Notes: generated by a model from the sequence alone, not told the origin. 5,569 nt of DNA from an uncultured Phascolarctobacterium sp. (GCA_900552855.1 USBG01000102.1:1-5569); one strand, 5' to 3'. Positions 1-5,013 are shown, numbered from the stretch's first letter. Translations and numbers: made by a program.

Positions 1-132
1 AAGTGATATAACATAATTAACAAAAGAAATGAGCTACTACGACAAGTAAGCTACTCAAATCCGAGTTGAAAATCAAATATAACTTGCAGCATCTGATGAA
101 TACTACAAGCGTAAAAATTGGAGGAATGACTT

Positions 133-582
133 ATGATGATGCCTAGAATGTTTGGTGAAAGCTTATTTGATGAATTTATGGATTTTCCGTTTGAAAAAGA
201 ATTCTTCGGACATCATGATCCGCTGTATGGTAAACATGCAAAGAATATTATGAAGACCGACATAAGGGAAAAAGAGAATAGCTTTGAGATGGATATCGAT
301 TTGCCTGGTTTCAAAAAAGAGGATGTTAGTGCTAAATTAGAAAATGGCTATTTGACCATTACTGCTGCTAAGGGCATTGACAAAGATGAAAAGAATGAAA
401 AAGGCGTATATATCCGCAGAGAACGCTATTCTGGTAAATGCTCTAGAACCTTTTATGTTGGTGATGCAGTAAAAGAAGAGGATATAAAGGCACGCTTTGA
501 GGATGGTATTCTTAAGGTATCCGTTCCCAAGGTTGACCATAAAAAGGTTGAAGGCAGTAAATATATTGCAATTGAAGGATAA
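133..582 (+). CDS. hsp20: Small heat-shock protein, Hsp20/alpha-crystallin family
   Basis: This is a 149-residue cytoplasmic, ATP-independent holdase chaperone that would bind unfolding proteins and pass them to ATP-dependent chaperones. The N-terminal arm (about 1-39) is rich in Phe and Met, as usual for substrate-binding arms. The alpha-crystallin domain spans about 40-134: it opens with KTDIREKENSFEMDIDLPGF, the DLPGF turn being a hallmark, and ends with the signature A-x-x-x-D-G-I-L at 120-127 followed by KVSVPK. The tail carries the I-x-I anchoring motif as IAI (145-147), two residues from the end. The length is normal for the family. Three ATG codons in a row (133, 136, 139) follow a GGAGGA site at 120-125; the first has a gap of 7. 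The gene stands alone, with its own terminator downstream. No CIRCE (HrcA) operator is visible in the 132 bases upstream, so control is unknown. The family assignment is secure. Confidence 0.96.
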   Translation: MMMPRMFGESLFDEFMDFPFEKEFFGHHDPLYGKHAKNIMKTDIREKENSFEMDIDLPGFKKEDVSAKLENGYLTITAAKGIDKDEKNEKGVYIRRERYSGKCSRTFYVGDAVKEEDIKARFEDGILKVSVPKVDHKKVEGSKYIAIEG

Positions 583-609
583 ACAACAGACATATACAAA
601 CACCTTTCA

Positions 610-646
610 GACAAAAGCCCCGCACGTTAAGTGCGGGGTTTTTGTC
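610..646 (+). terminator. Strong intrinsic terminator after hsp20
   Basis: The arms CCCCGCAC (618-625) and GTGCGGGG (631-638) pair perfectly around a 5-base loop (GTTAA). An upstream A-tract pairs with the downstream TTTTT, and GAC pairs with GTC, extending the stem to about 17 pairs with one G-T pair. The T-run at 639-643 makes it a rho-independent terminator for hsp20. The A-tract on the other side would let it work in both directions. It insulates the pilus operon from hsp20 transcription. Confidence 0.95.
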
Positions 647-792
647 GTATATGTATATTTAGCTAGGTGCTGAGTCAAACAAAATACAGAATAGGTGATA
701 AATTAAAAATTTATTATCTGAAGAATTTGGTGTAGTGTATAGATAATTCTCTAATAGAAAAATAGGAATGATTAATTGCTGATACCTTAAGG

Positions 793-821
793 TTGGAATT
801 TTTTAGATACATTTTTATGCT
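793..821 (+). promoter_or_regulatory. Candidate sigma-70-type promoter for the pilus operon
   Basis: TTGGAA (793-798) and TATGCT (816-821) are separated by 17 bases, each matching 4 of 6 consensus positions. Transcription would start near 828, so the palindrome at 847-860 would lie just downstream, a usual place for a repressor operator. The match is modest in an AT-rich region and other promoters are possible. Confidence 0.3.
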
Positions 822-835
822 TCCTTCAGCTTTAG

Positions 836-860
836 TTCACATAAAGTTCACATATGTGAA
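836..860. promoter_or_regulatory. Candidate operator: three TTCACATA half-sites, two forming a perfect palindrome
   Basis: TTCACATA occurs at 836-843 and again at 847-854. Its reverse complement TATGTGAA lies at 853-860, so TTCACATATGTGAA (847-860) is a perfect 14-bp palindrome. The two direct copies share a preceding G (GTTCACATA) and are 11 bases apart, about one turn of the helix. This arrangement suggests cooperative binding of a dimeric transcription factor upstream of the pilus operon. The factor cannot be named; the half-site TCACA/TGTGA recalls Crp-type sites but in outward order. A weak RNA hairpin is an alternative reading. Confidence 0.45.
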
Positions 861-907
861 GCTCTTATCAAGGCAGAAATAAAGCTTTGTCGAATATATA
901 GCTATAA

Positions 908-917
908 AGGGAGGTGA
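908..917 (+). promoter_or_regulatory. Shine-Dalgarno site that does not fit its nearest start codon
   Basis: AGGGAGGTGA is an excellent match to the anti-Shine-Dalgarno sequence, but the only conventional start codon near it, GTG at 914, overlaps the site itself. A normal gap of about 8 bases points to an in-frame ATA at 923. The next in-frame NTG codons are TTG at 950 and ATG at 974, which are too far away. An in-frame stop at 905-907 rules out any start upstream. Confidence 0.65.
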
Positions 918-1966
918 GAGAAATAGATTTTTTAACCTGCAGAAAGCCGTTGAAATATTCTCAACGGCAGAAAATGGTATTTTATAAGCAATTGGCACTG
1001 ATTTTAGGTAGTGGACTATCACTGCTTCAGGGATTGGAGCTGATGGAAAAAAGAGCGGATAAAAATTTGACAAATGTTTGCGCGGAGCTGAGGAGTAGCT
1101 TGATAAAGGGACATTCATTAGCTGAGGCAATGCAAGAACAAGGACGATTTTTTTCACAGCTTGCTGTAGCACTAACAATAGTTGGAGAAGAAAGCGGTCA
1201 TCTAAGCGAGGCGTTAAGAGAGCTATCTGATTATTATGGCAAACAGGAGGAGCTAAAAGCTGTGATTATTAAGGCTTCATTGTATCCCGTTTTTTTGCTT
1301 TCATTTTCTACAATAATATTGTGCTTTTTTATAGTATTCGTACTGCCAATATTGGGAAATGCTTATTTAGCTCTGCAGGTACAGCCAACGGGGATTTTGT
1401 CTATGCTATTAATGCTACAGGATATGGAAGCTGTGAATGTGGAATTATTGTTCTTTATAATAAGTGCGATTATTGTAATTGCAGTTTATAAAATAAAGAG
1501 CATTAAAGAATTTGTGTTGAGCATTCCGCCTATATGCAATGTGTACCATATGCTTTTAGAACTGCGTTTTTGTAAACTGCTAGCACTAATGCTTAGTAGT
1601 GGTATCGATATTACTCGAGCTGTTGATTTGTGTAGTGCTGCTTTAGGAGATAAAAATTCAAGGCTAAGAGTACAGCTTTTTAAAAGATACTTACAGCGGG
1701 GAATGGACATAGGCAAGGCTGCTGGTGGATGTAGGATGTTTTTTAGTCCTATGACCATAGAGCTAATAACTGTTGGTGCTGCTACGGGTTATTTGCCAGA
1801 GATGCTTGAGGAAGCAGCGAAGCTATGTGAGCGTGACTTATATGCAAAGCTGGATAAGCTAAGAGAATTATTAGCTCCGTGCCTGCTTTTAATCGCTTCT
1901 TTGGTGATAGGCACAGTAGTGTGCTCTGTGATAGAACCACTTTTTGGATTAGTAGGACAAATGTAA
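914..1966 (+). CDS. gspF: Type II secretion/type IV pilus inner-membrane platform protein (GspF/PilC/ComGB family)
   Basis: This is the polytopic inner-membrane platform that couples the cytoplasmic assembly ATPase to pilin extraction. It has two T2SSF domains, roughly residues 22-145 and 215-338 (350 in all). The first carries FYKQLALILGSGLSLLQG, then VGEESGHL (90-97) and YPVFLL. The second carries RFCKLLALMLSSGID and VGAATGYL (287-294), where the usual Glu is replaced by Ala. Membrane segments lie at about 123-148, 176-193 and 318-345. The short N-terminal extension before the first domain is more like ComGB than classical GspF, which usually starts with some 50 extra residues. The start is uncertain: GTG 914 overlaps the Shine-Dalgarno site, while ATG 974 would remove 20 residues that look like genuine coding sequence. 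It is the first of six co-directional genes; the pseudopilin gene follows after about 20 bases. Family assignment is secure; choice between secretion and competence system is not. Confidence 0.93.
   Translation: MREIDFLTCRKPLKYSQRQKMVFYKQLALILGSGLSLLQGLELMEKRADKNLTNVCAELRSSLIKGHSLAEAMQEQGRFFSQLAVALTIVGEESGHLSEALRELSDYYGKQEELKAVIIKASLYPVFLLSFSTIILCFFIVFVLPILGNAYLALQVQPTGILSMLLMLQDMEAVNVELLFFIISAIIVIAVYKIKSIKEFVLSIPPICNVYHMLLELRFCKLLALMLSSGIDITRAVDLCSAALGDKNSRLRVQLFKRYLQRGMDIGKAAGGCRMFFSPMTIELITVGAATGYLPEMLEEAAKLCERDLYAKLDKLRELLAPCLLLIASLVIGTVVCSVIEPLFGLVGQM
946..968 (+). repeat. Perfect 8-bp inverted repeat at the 5' end of the platform gene
   Basis: GCCGTTGA (946-953) and TCAACGGC (961-968) are perfect inverted copies around a 7-base loop. 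The stem lies inside the proposed coding sequence, covers the in-frame TTG at 950, and ends 5 bases before the in-frame ATG at 974. In mRNA it could hinder initiation at the ATG or pause early elongation. No T-run follows, so it is not a terminator. It may also be chance. Confidence 0.5.
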
Positions 1967-1986
1967 AAAAGAAGGGAGGATTCATG

Positions 1987-2370
1987 ATGAAGGGTTTCCT
2001 TAAAAAACAGGGAGGCTTCACTTTACTTGAAATCATAGCCGCAGTAGGGATAATTAGTATTATGGCAGCTATGCTTATGCCATCTATTTCTGGCGTTGGT
2101 GCTAAGGCGAAAAATGCTAAGCTGAAAAATGACTTTGCAATAATCGACCAGGCTATGCAGCTATATATTTTAGATAATGGCACGCATACCACCGATTTAA
2201 CTAAGCTGCATGGTAAATATGTAAGTGGCAAGCCTAATTTTGAGGATGCATCTGGTGCGGTTATTACTGTTGTTACCAATAGTGATGGAACCTATTCATT
2301 GCAAGGAAAGGATGCTAGTGGTAAGACTGTGACATATCCTTATGATGAGGCTCAGAATAAAGTTGATTAA
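1987..2370 (+). CDS. gspG: Major pseudopilin, type II secretion GspG / ComGC type
   Basis: This is the likely main fibre subunit: a 127-residue prepilin cut and N-methylated by a prepilin peptidase, then assembled through its hydrophobic N-terminal helix. The type III signal is textbook: a basic leader MKGFLKKQGG, cleavage after Gly10, then F-T-L-L-E with Glu at +5, followed by a hydrophobic helix to about residue 35. After the helix, AMQLYILDNG (56-65) matches the conserved GspG stretch before the variable part. The mature protein is about 117 residues, without cysteines and without an evident GspG calcium-loop ending, so ComGC is an equally good comparison. An open frame extends upstream into gspF, but the GGAGGA site at 1975-1980 sets the start at ATG 1987 (gap 6) or ATG 1984 (gap 3). 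It lies 20 bases after gspF and 19 before the next gene. Confidence 0.93.
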   Translation: MKGFLKKQGGFTLLEIIAAVGIISIMAAMLMPSISGVGAKAKNAKLKNDFAIIDQAMQLYILDNGTHTTDLTKLHGKYVSGKPNFEDASGAVITVVTNSDGTYSLQGKDASGKTVTYPYDEAQNKVD

Positions 2371-2389
2371 ATAGTCAAGAGAATAAAAA

Positions 2390-2881
2390 TTGGTTCAGAC
2401 AAAACTAGGTTTAGATAATGGCTTAAATAGACAATCTGGATATATTCTGCTAGAAATTATGGCAGCTATATTTGTATTAGTGATTTCCTTTAGCTTTATT
2501 TTTCTTAAATATGATGCCTATAAGGACGCTTACTACAAGCAACAGGTCTATTTGGCCGCAAGTCAGCTATCAGGTGATTTAAGACGTATGCAGCAAAAAG
2601 CTATTTATGATAATCATGCTAAACCTGCCATAAGAACTCAGAATGCAGACAGTTATTTGATTAGTCAAAATGCACAGGTAATGAAGCTGCACTATTTTTA
2701 TGAACATGGTTGTAGTGGTGTTTATTTTAAAGCAAGATTGTATAATATTTCCTTTGGTACGGATGGTGTTCCTACTACTAGTGGAAAATATATCTTGAGT
2801 CATAAAAATAGGCCACAATGCCAATATGTAGTAGAGGTACAGCCAATTACAGGGAGGGTTTTGGTAAGTGAGAAAAAGTAA
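2390..2881 (+). CDS. gspH: Minor pseudopilin, GspH/FimT type (ComGD position)
   Basis: This 163-residue prepilin-like protein probably joins the minor-pilin complex that initiates or caps the fibre. The leader ends R-Q-S-G (14-17), followed by Y-I-L-L-E with Glu at +5 (residue 22) and a hydrophobic helix to about 39. The rest matches the GspH/FimT pattern: QLSGDLRRMQQKAI (59-72) after the helix, ISFGTDGVPTTSGKY (120-134), and VEVQPITGRVLV (148-159) near the end. Cysteines lie at 108 and 144. The only NTG codon upstream of the cleavage motif in this frame is TTG at 2390, with just a weak AAGAGAA site (2377-2383) before it. Low initiation or coupling to the gspG stop 19 bases upstream is therefore likely, which would suit a low-copy minor pilin. 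Its end overlaps the next gene by 14 bases. Confidence 0.88.
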   Translation: MVQTKLGLDNGLNRQSGYILLEIMAAIFVLVISFSFIFLKYDAYKDAYYKQQVYLAASQLSGDLRRMQQKAIYDNHAKPAIRTQNADSYLISQNAQVMKLHYFYEHGCSGVYFKARLYNISFGTDGVPTTSGKYILSHKNRPQCQYVVEVQPITGRVLVSEKK

Positions 2882-3176
2882 TGGGTTTTTACTTGTATAT
2901 GATCTAATAGTTTTTTTGCTTTGCTCTATGCTTATTCTTTCAGCGGCTAGTGCTTGGAAAACCTGTATCATGCATAGACAACAATACCATAAGTTAAATG
3001 AAGCAGTGTATGGGATTGAAAATTGTATAGTCAACGATGGGATGCAAACATCTGGCAATATTACATTAAGTCAGCAAGTTATAAAGACAGGTAGGCTCAA
3101 GGAGCTACAGGCCTGGGAGGATGATAAGCATGAACAGCTGCTGGTCAACTTGTTTATTGTTGAAGCAAAGGACTAA
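2868..3176 (+). CDS. Small pseudopilin-like protein without Glu+5 (ComGE position)
   Basis: This 102-residue protein has a short basic leader MRKSNG, a likely prepilin-peptidase cut after Gly6, then F-L-L-V-Y-D and a hydrophobic helix to about residue 29. Position +5 is Tyr (residue 11); an Asp sits at +6 instead. The body is short, with cysteines at 33 and 53, and no family motif that I can name. By gene order it matches ComGE or GspI; by the lack of Glu+5 it recalls GspK. GTG at 2868 is preceded by a strong AGGGAGGG site (2851-2858, gap 9) inside the previous gene, so the 14-base overlap is well supported. Its last 47 bases also encode the leader of the next pilin in another frame. Pseudopilin identity rests on the N-terminus and its operon context. 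Confidence 0.8.
   Translation: MRKSNGFLLVYDLIVFLLCSMLILSAASAWKTCIMHRQQYHKLNEAVYGIENCIVNDGMQTSGNITLSQQVIKTGRLKELQAWEDDKHEQLLVNLFIVEAKD
3115..3120 (+). promoter_or_regulatory. Shine-Dalgarno site that sets the start of the GspJ-like gene at 3130
   Basis: GGGAGG at 3115-3120 touches ATG 3121 with no gap, so that codon is unlikely to be used. The next in-frame ATG, at 3130, has a gap of 9 and is the better start. Confidence 0.7.
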
Positions 3177-3660
3177 GCCAGGATTTTTTCTAATAGAGCT
3201 GCAGATAAGCCTTTTTTTGTCGATGCTTTTATTATCATTATTAGCAGGTGGAGTTACACTTGGCTGGCAAAGCTGGAAAACAATCTCTCTGGATGCTGAA
3301 CTTCGTGACTGCAGTCGCTATATTTTCAGTCGCATTGATAAGGATATAGGTACGGGTGCTTCTAGCGTAAGCTTAAATGGCAGTGGTGCTTCGCAAATAG
3401 AGGTGCAATGCCTGGAAAGTAAACATGTAATACGCATCTACTGCGAAAGATCGCGCATATATAGGAAAACTTTGACAAGATCTGGTAGTGGTGTAAATCC
3501 TTTATATATTAATGATATTTTAGTGGAAAACTGGAATGTACAGCCAGTAGGAAACAAGAGTGTCTTAGTTAGCTATACTCTTAGGAAAAATGAGCATAGT
3601 CAGTATTTTCAGCAGCTAATATTTTGTCATAATGGTTATTTAAAGAAGAGTGAGGTCTAG
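3130..3660 (+). CDS. Minor pseudopilin, GspJ/PilW type (ComGF position)
   Basis: This 176-residue prepilin-like protein is probably part of the minor-pilin tip complex. The leader ends KQRTKPG, with cleavage after Gly18, then F-F-L-I-E with Glu at +5 (residue 23) and a hydrophobic helix to about 42. The segment after the helix, LRDCSRYIFSRIDKDIGTG (58-76), fits the GspJ/PilW/ComGF pattern of an amphipathic Arg/Asp-rich stretch, and the C-terminal half looks like mixed beta strands (LVENWNVQPVG, SVLVSYTLRK). Cysteines occur in the leader (4, 8) and at 61, 94, 105 and 166. The start overlaps the previous gene by 47 bases. TTG codons at 3157 and 3160 would give a more typical leader of about 8 residues but have no ribosome-binding site. 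GspJ against PilW or ComGF is not resolved. Confidence 0.85.
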   Translation: MNSCWSTCLLLKQRTKPGFFLIELQISLFLSMLLLSLLAGGVTLGWQSWKTISLDAELRDCSRYIFSRIDKDIGTGASSVSLNGSGASQIEVQCLESKHVIRIYCERSRIYRKTLTRSGSGVNPLYINDILVENWNVQPVGNKSVLVSYTLRKNEHSQYFQQLIFCHNGYLKKSEV

Positions 3661-3666
3661 TAGTGT

Positions 3667-4578
3667 ATGAGCATTTTTGCCTATAAAAGGAGTAGCAGTA
3701 AGGGGAGCATATCCTTGATTTTGCTTACTATTTGTCTGTTTATTGGCTTATCAGCACAGGTAGCACTTCTTTTAACTGGTCAGGAAATGCGTCAAACTAT
3801 AGAAAGTCTTACTGGTAGACAGATGAGGACATTATGTTATACTGCAATGGATGCTGTGAATGGAGCTATCCTTCCCGAGGGTAGTGGTGAGCTTGTTAAT
3901 GTCGTCTTAGAACCAAGTGGCAAAAATGTTACGTTAAGCTATAACAGTATGTATAGTGATGATAGGTCTTTTTATAATCTGCTTTTTCAGGCAAGAGGAG
4001 AAGATGGTTCCTTGTTTAGAATGCAGAGATTAGAGTTTTTTGTACCACCGCTACTGTTGGAGCTGTCTGCTGAGTATCCGTTAATATATAGAAACAATAT
4101 TGAAGGAACTGAATATCTGATAGGTGCCGAGATATATACAAGCAATGAAGGAGTAAAAGTGCCACAGGTAAGCTTTCTTGATGGTATTGGTATTAATATA
4201 AGTAAGGATGAACAGCTGCATAAAAAAGGCTTAAGTGGAAGGTTTTACCATATTAGGAACGACAAATTTGACTTTTTTGGCCATGATACGTATTACGGAA
4301 GTACTGTTTTTACTAGTAGTGGCAGCATAAATATTGGAGAGGAAAGCAAATTCCCTGATAAAATTGTTTTTATAACAGATAGGGGTAATATAACGATTGG
4401 TAGTGGTGTGCAAATGGATAATGCAATAATAATAGCTAAAAATACCGTTGTTATAGAGCCAGGCTGCAGAATTAAGGGGGTTATCTACGCAGATAGGATT
4501 CGAATAGTAGGTAAATCGGATTTTATGGTAGCTGATAATATAGTAGCGCAATTTTCAGCTAAAAGTTTCATTTCATAA
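3667..4578 (+). CDS. PilX/GspK-like pseudopilin with a C-terminal beta-helix-like (bactofilin-like) region
   Basis: This 303-residue protein closes the operon. Its N-terminus is pilin-like but lacks Glu+5: a basic leader (YKRSSSKG), a likely cut after Gly13, then S-I-S-L-I-L-L and a hydrophobic helix to about 37, in the style of PilX or GspK. A helical stretch follows (EMRQTIESLTGRQMR, 40-54), then a middle domain of unknown type (about 60-205). From about 210 the chain becomes repetitive: four approximate rungs start at S218, R239, N259 and R277, each with alternating hydrophobic strands and Gly/Asn/Asp turns (INIG, ITIGSG, VVIEPG, IRIVG). This resembles the right-handed beta helix of bactofilins, but the fold is my inference. 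It may act as a tip pilin or surface-exposed adhesin. ATG 3667 has only a weak GAGG site 11 bases upstream and follows the previous stop by 6 bases, so coupling is likely. Confidence 0.82.
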   Translation: MSIFAYKRSSSKGSISLILLTICLFIGLSAQVALLLTGQEMRQTIESLTGRQMRTLCYTAMDAVNGAILPEGSGELVNVVLEPSGKNVTLSYNSMYSDDRSFYNLLFQARGEDGSLFRMQRLEFFVPPLLLELSAEYPLIYRNNIEGTEYLIGAEIYTSNEGVKVPQVSFLDGIGINISKDEQLHKKGLSGRFYHIRNDKFDFFGHDTYYGSTVFTSSGSINIGEESKFPDKIVFITDRGNITIGSGVQMDNAIIIAKNTVVIEPGCRIKGVIYADRIRIVGKSDFMVADNIVAQFSAKSFIS

Positions 4579-4601
4579 CATTTTTATATCGCATATATGG
4601 C

Positions 4602-4650
4602 AAAACCCTGTGCTCTGCTAATTGTACTGATAGCAGAAGCATAGGGTTTT
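4602..4650 (+). terminator. Intrinsic terminator of the pilus operon
   Basis: AAAACCCTGTGCTCTGCTA (4602-4620) pairs with TAGCAGA-A-GCATAGGGTTTT (4631-4650), with one bulged A at 4638 and one G-T pair, around a 10-base loop. The 3' side ends in TTTT followed by AAATTTT. It lies 23 bases after the stop of the last pilus gene and, with A-runs on its 5' side, could work in both directions. Confidence 0.9.
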
Positions 4651-4683
4651 AAATTTTAACATAAAGATAATTACGAGAAAAAT

Positions 4684-4700
4684 ATGCAGTGAAGCTGCAT
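4684..4700. repeat. Short inverted repeat after the operon terminator
   Basis: ATGCAG (4684-4689) and CTGCAT (4695-4700) are perfect inverted copies with a 5-base loop. No T-run follows directly. It is short enough to be chance, and no role can be given. Confidence 0.3.
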
Positions 4701-4747
4701 GGTATAAAATTAATTATAATAGTAAATAACTAGAGATTGACATGTGC

Positions 4748-4769
4748 TTTTATCAAATAAAGGATAAAA
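4748..4769. repeat. Inverted repeat TTTTATC-N8-GATAAAA next to a TTGACA box
   Basis: TTTTATC (4748-4754) and GATAAAA (4763-4769) are 7-bp perfect inverted copies, 6 bases after a perfect TTGACA hexamer (4737-4742). If the hexamer serves a promoter, the repeat would occupy the spacer and -10 zone, where a repressor could act. However, TAAAAT (4765-4770) is 22 bases from TTGACA, outside the normal range. AT-rich composition makes chance plausible. Confidence 0.3.
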
Positions 4770-4910
4770 TAGTAAAATTATAAATTTAAATAAATATATG
4801 GAAGTATGTTTTAGCTTAGTTTTCTAAAAGCGAGATGACTTAGACCGTGGTAGAGTGTTTTATTTTTGAAATATGCAAGAAGCTTTTTCAGAGTTAAGAA
4901 ATAAAAGTAA

Positions 4911-4938
4911 TTGACGATAGTGTCAAAAATGTTATACT
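4911..4938 (+). promoter_or_regulatory. Sigma-70-type promoter for the wecA-like gene
   Basis: TTGACG (4911-4916) and TATACT (4933-4938) match the consensus at 5 of 6 positions each, with a 16-base spacer. Transcription would start near 4944-4946 (GGG), leaving a 5' leader of about 70 bases before ATG 5014. This is the best promoter in the window. Confidence 0.72.
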
Positions 4939-5013
4939 ATATAGGGAATGGCTTTTTATATGATTTTGAAGGGGTAAGAAAATTAAGATTAATTTTTTGG
5001 AGAGAAAGAGAAA

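Larger units (their letters stand above)
583..913. other. Intergenic region between hsp20 and the pilus operon
   Basis: This 331-base gap has no credible gene on either strand. It holds the hsp20 terminator (610-646), a very AT-rich stretch (647-780), a 10-bp palindrome ACCTTAAGGT (784-793), a candidate promoter (793-821), a cluster of TTCACATA half-sites (836-860), and the ribosome-binding site of the platform gene (909-914). In particular, no gene for an assembly ATPase, which commonly precedes gspF-type genes, nor any recognisable remnant of one, is present. Confidence 0.7.
4651..4910. other. AT-rich intergenic region, no gene seen
   Basis: No credible gene lies here; the longest + strand frames with ATG are about 9 codons and lack ribosome-binding sites. 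It holds a small hairpin (4684-4700), a perfect TTGACA (4737-4742) without a well-spaced -10, and an inverted repeat TTTTATC-N8-GATAAAA (4748-4769). No tRNA or other recognisable RNA is seen. Confidence 0.6.

Noticed and set aside
32..55. Direct repeat AGCTACT (32-38 and 49-55) upstream of hsp20.
   Set aside because: Seven bases repeated once in AT-rich DNA is weak. It does not resemble the CIRCE operator or a known heat-shock site, and no convincing promoter sits beside it.
337..603. Reverse-strand open frames opposite hsp20, the pilus genes and the transferase (for example 337-603, 2579-3058, 4894-5139).
   Set aside because: They lie antisense to well-supported genes or AT-rich spacer, lack ribosome-binding sites and show no protein-family character.
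784..793. Palindrome ACCTTAAGGT before the candidate operon promoter.
   Set aside because: It is a single 10-bp palindrome without a partner or recognisable operator match, so it is kept only as a remark in the intergenic entry.
1879..1986. Upstream extension of the major pseudopilin frame into gspF.
   Set aside because: It has no ribosome-binding site, would bury the prepilin leader deep inside the protein, and overlaps gspF. The GGAGGA site at 1975-1980 supports ATG 1984/1987.
1000..4410. GTAGTGG/AGTGGTG words recur many times across the pilus operon, which raised the idea of DNA-uptake sequences near competence-type genes.
   Set aside because: The copies I checked are read in the same frame as Ser-Gly or Gly-Ser-Gly (AGT GGN) codons, so codon preference and Ser/Gly-rich loops explain them. 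A genome-wide word count on both strands would be needed to revive the idea.
4798..4827. Nine-codon frame starting at ATG 4798 in the spacer before the wecA-like gene.
   Set aside because: It has no ribosome-binding site or promoter at a suitable distance and is of a length expected by chance.
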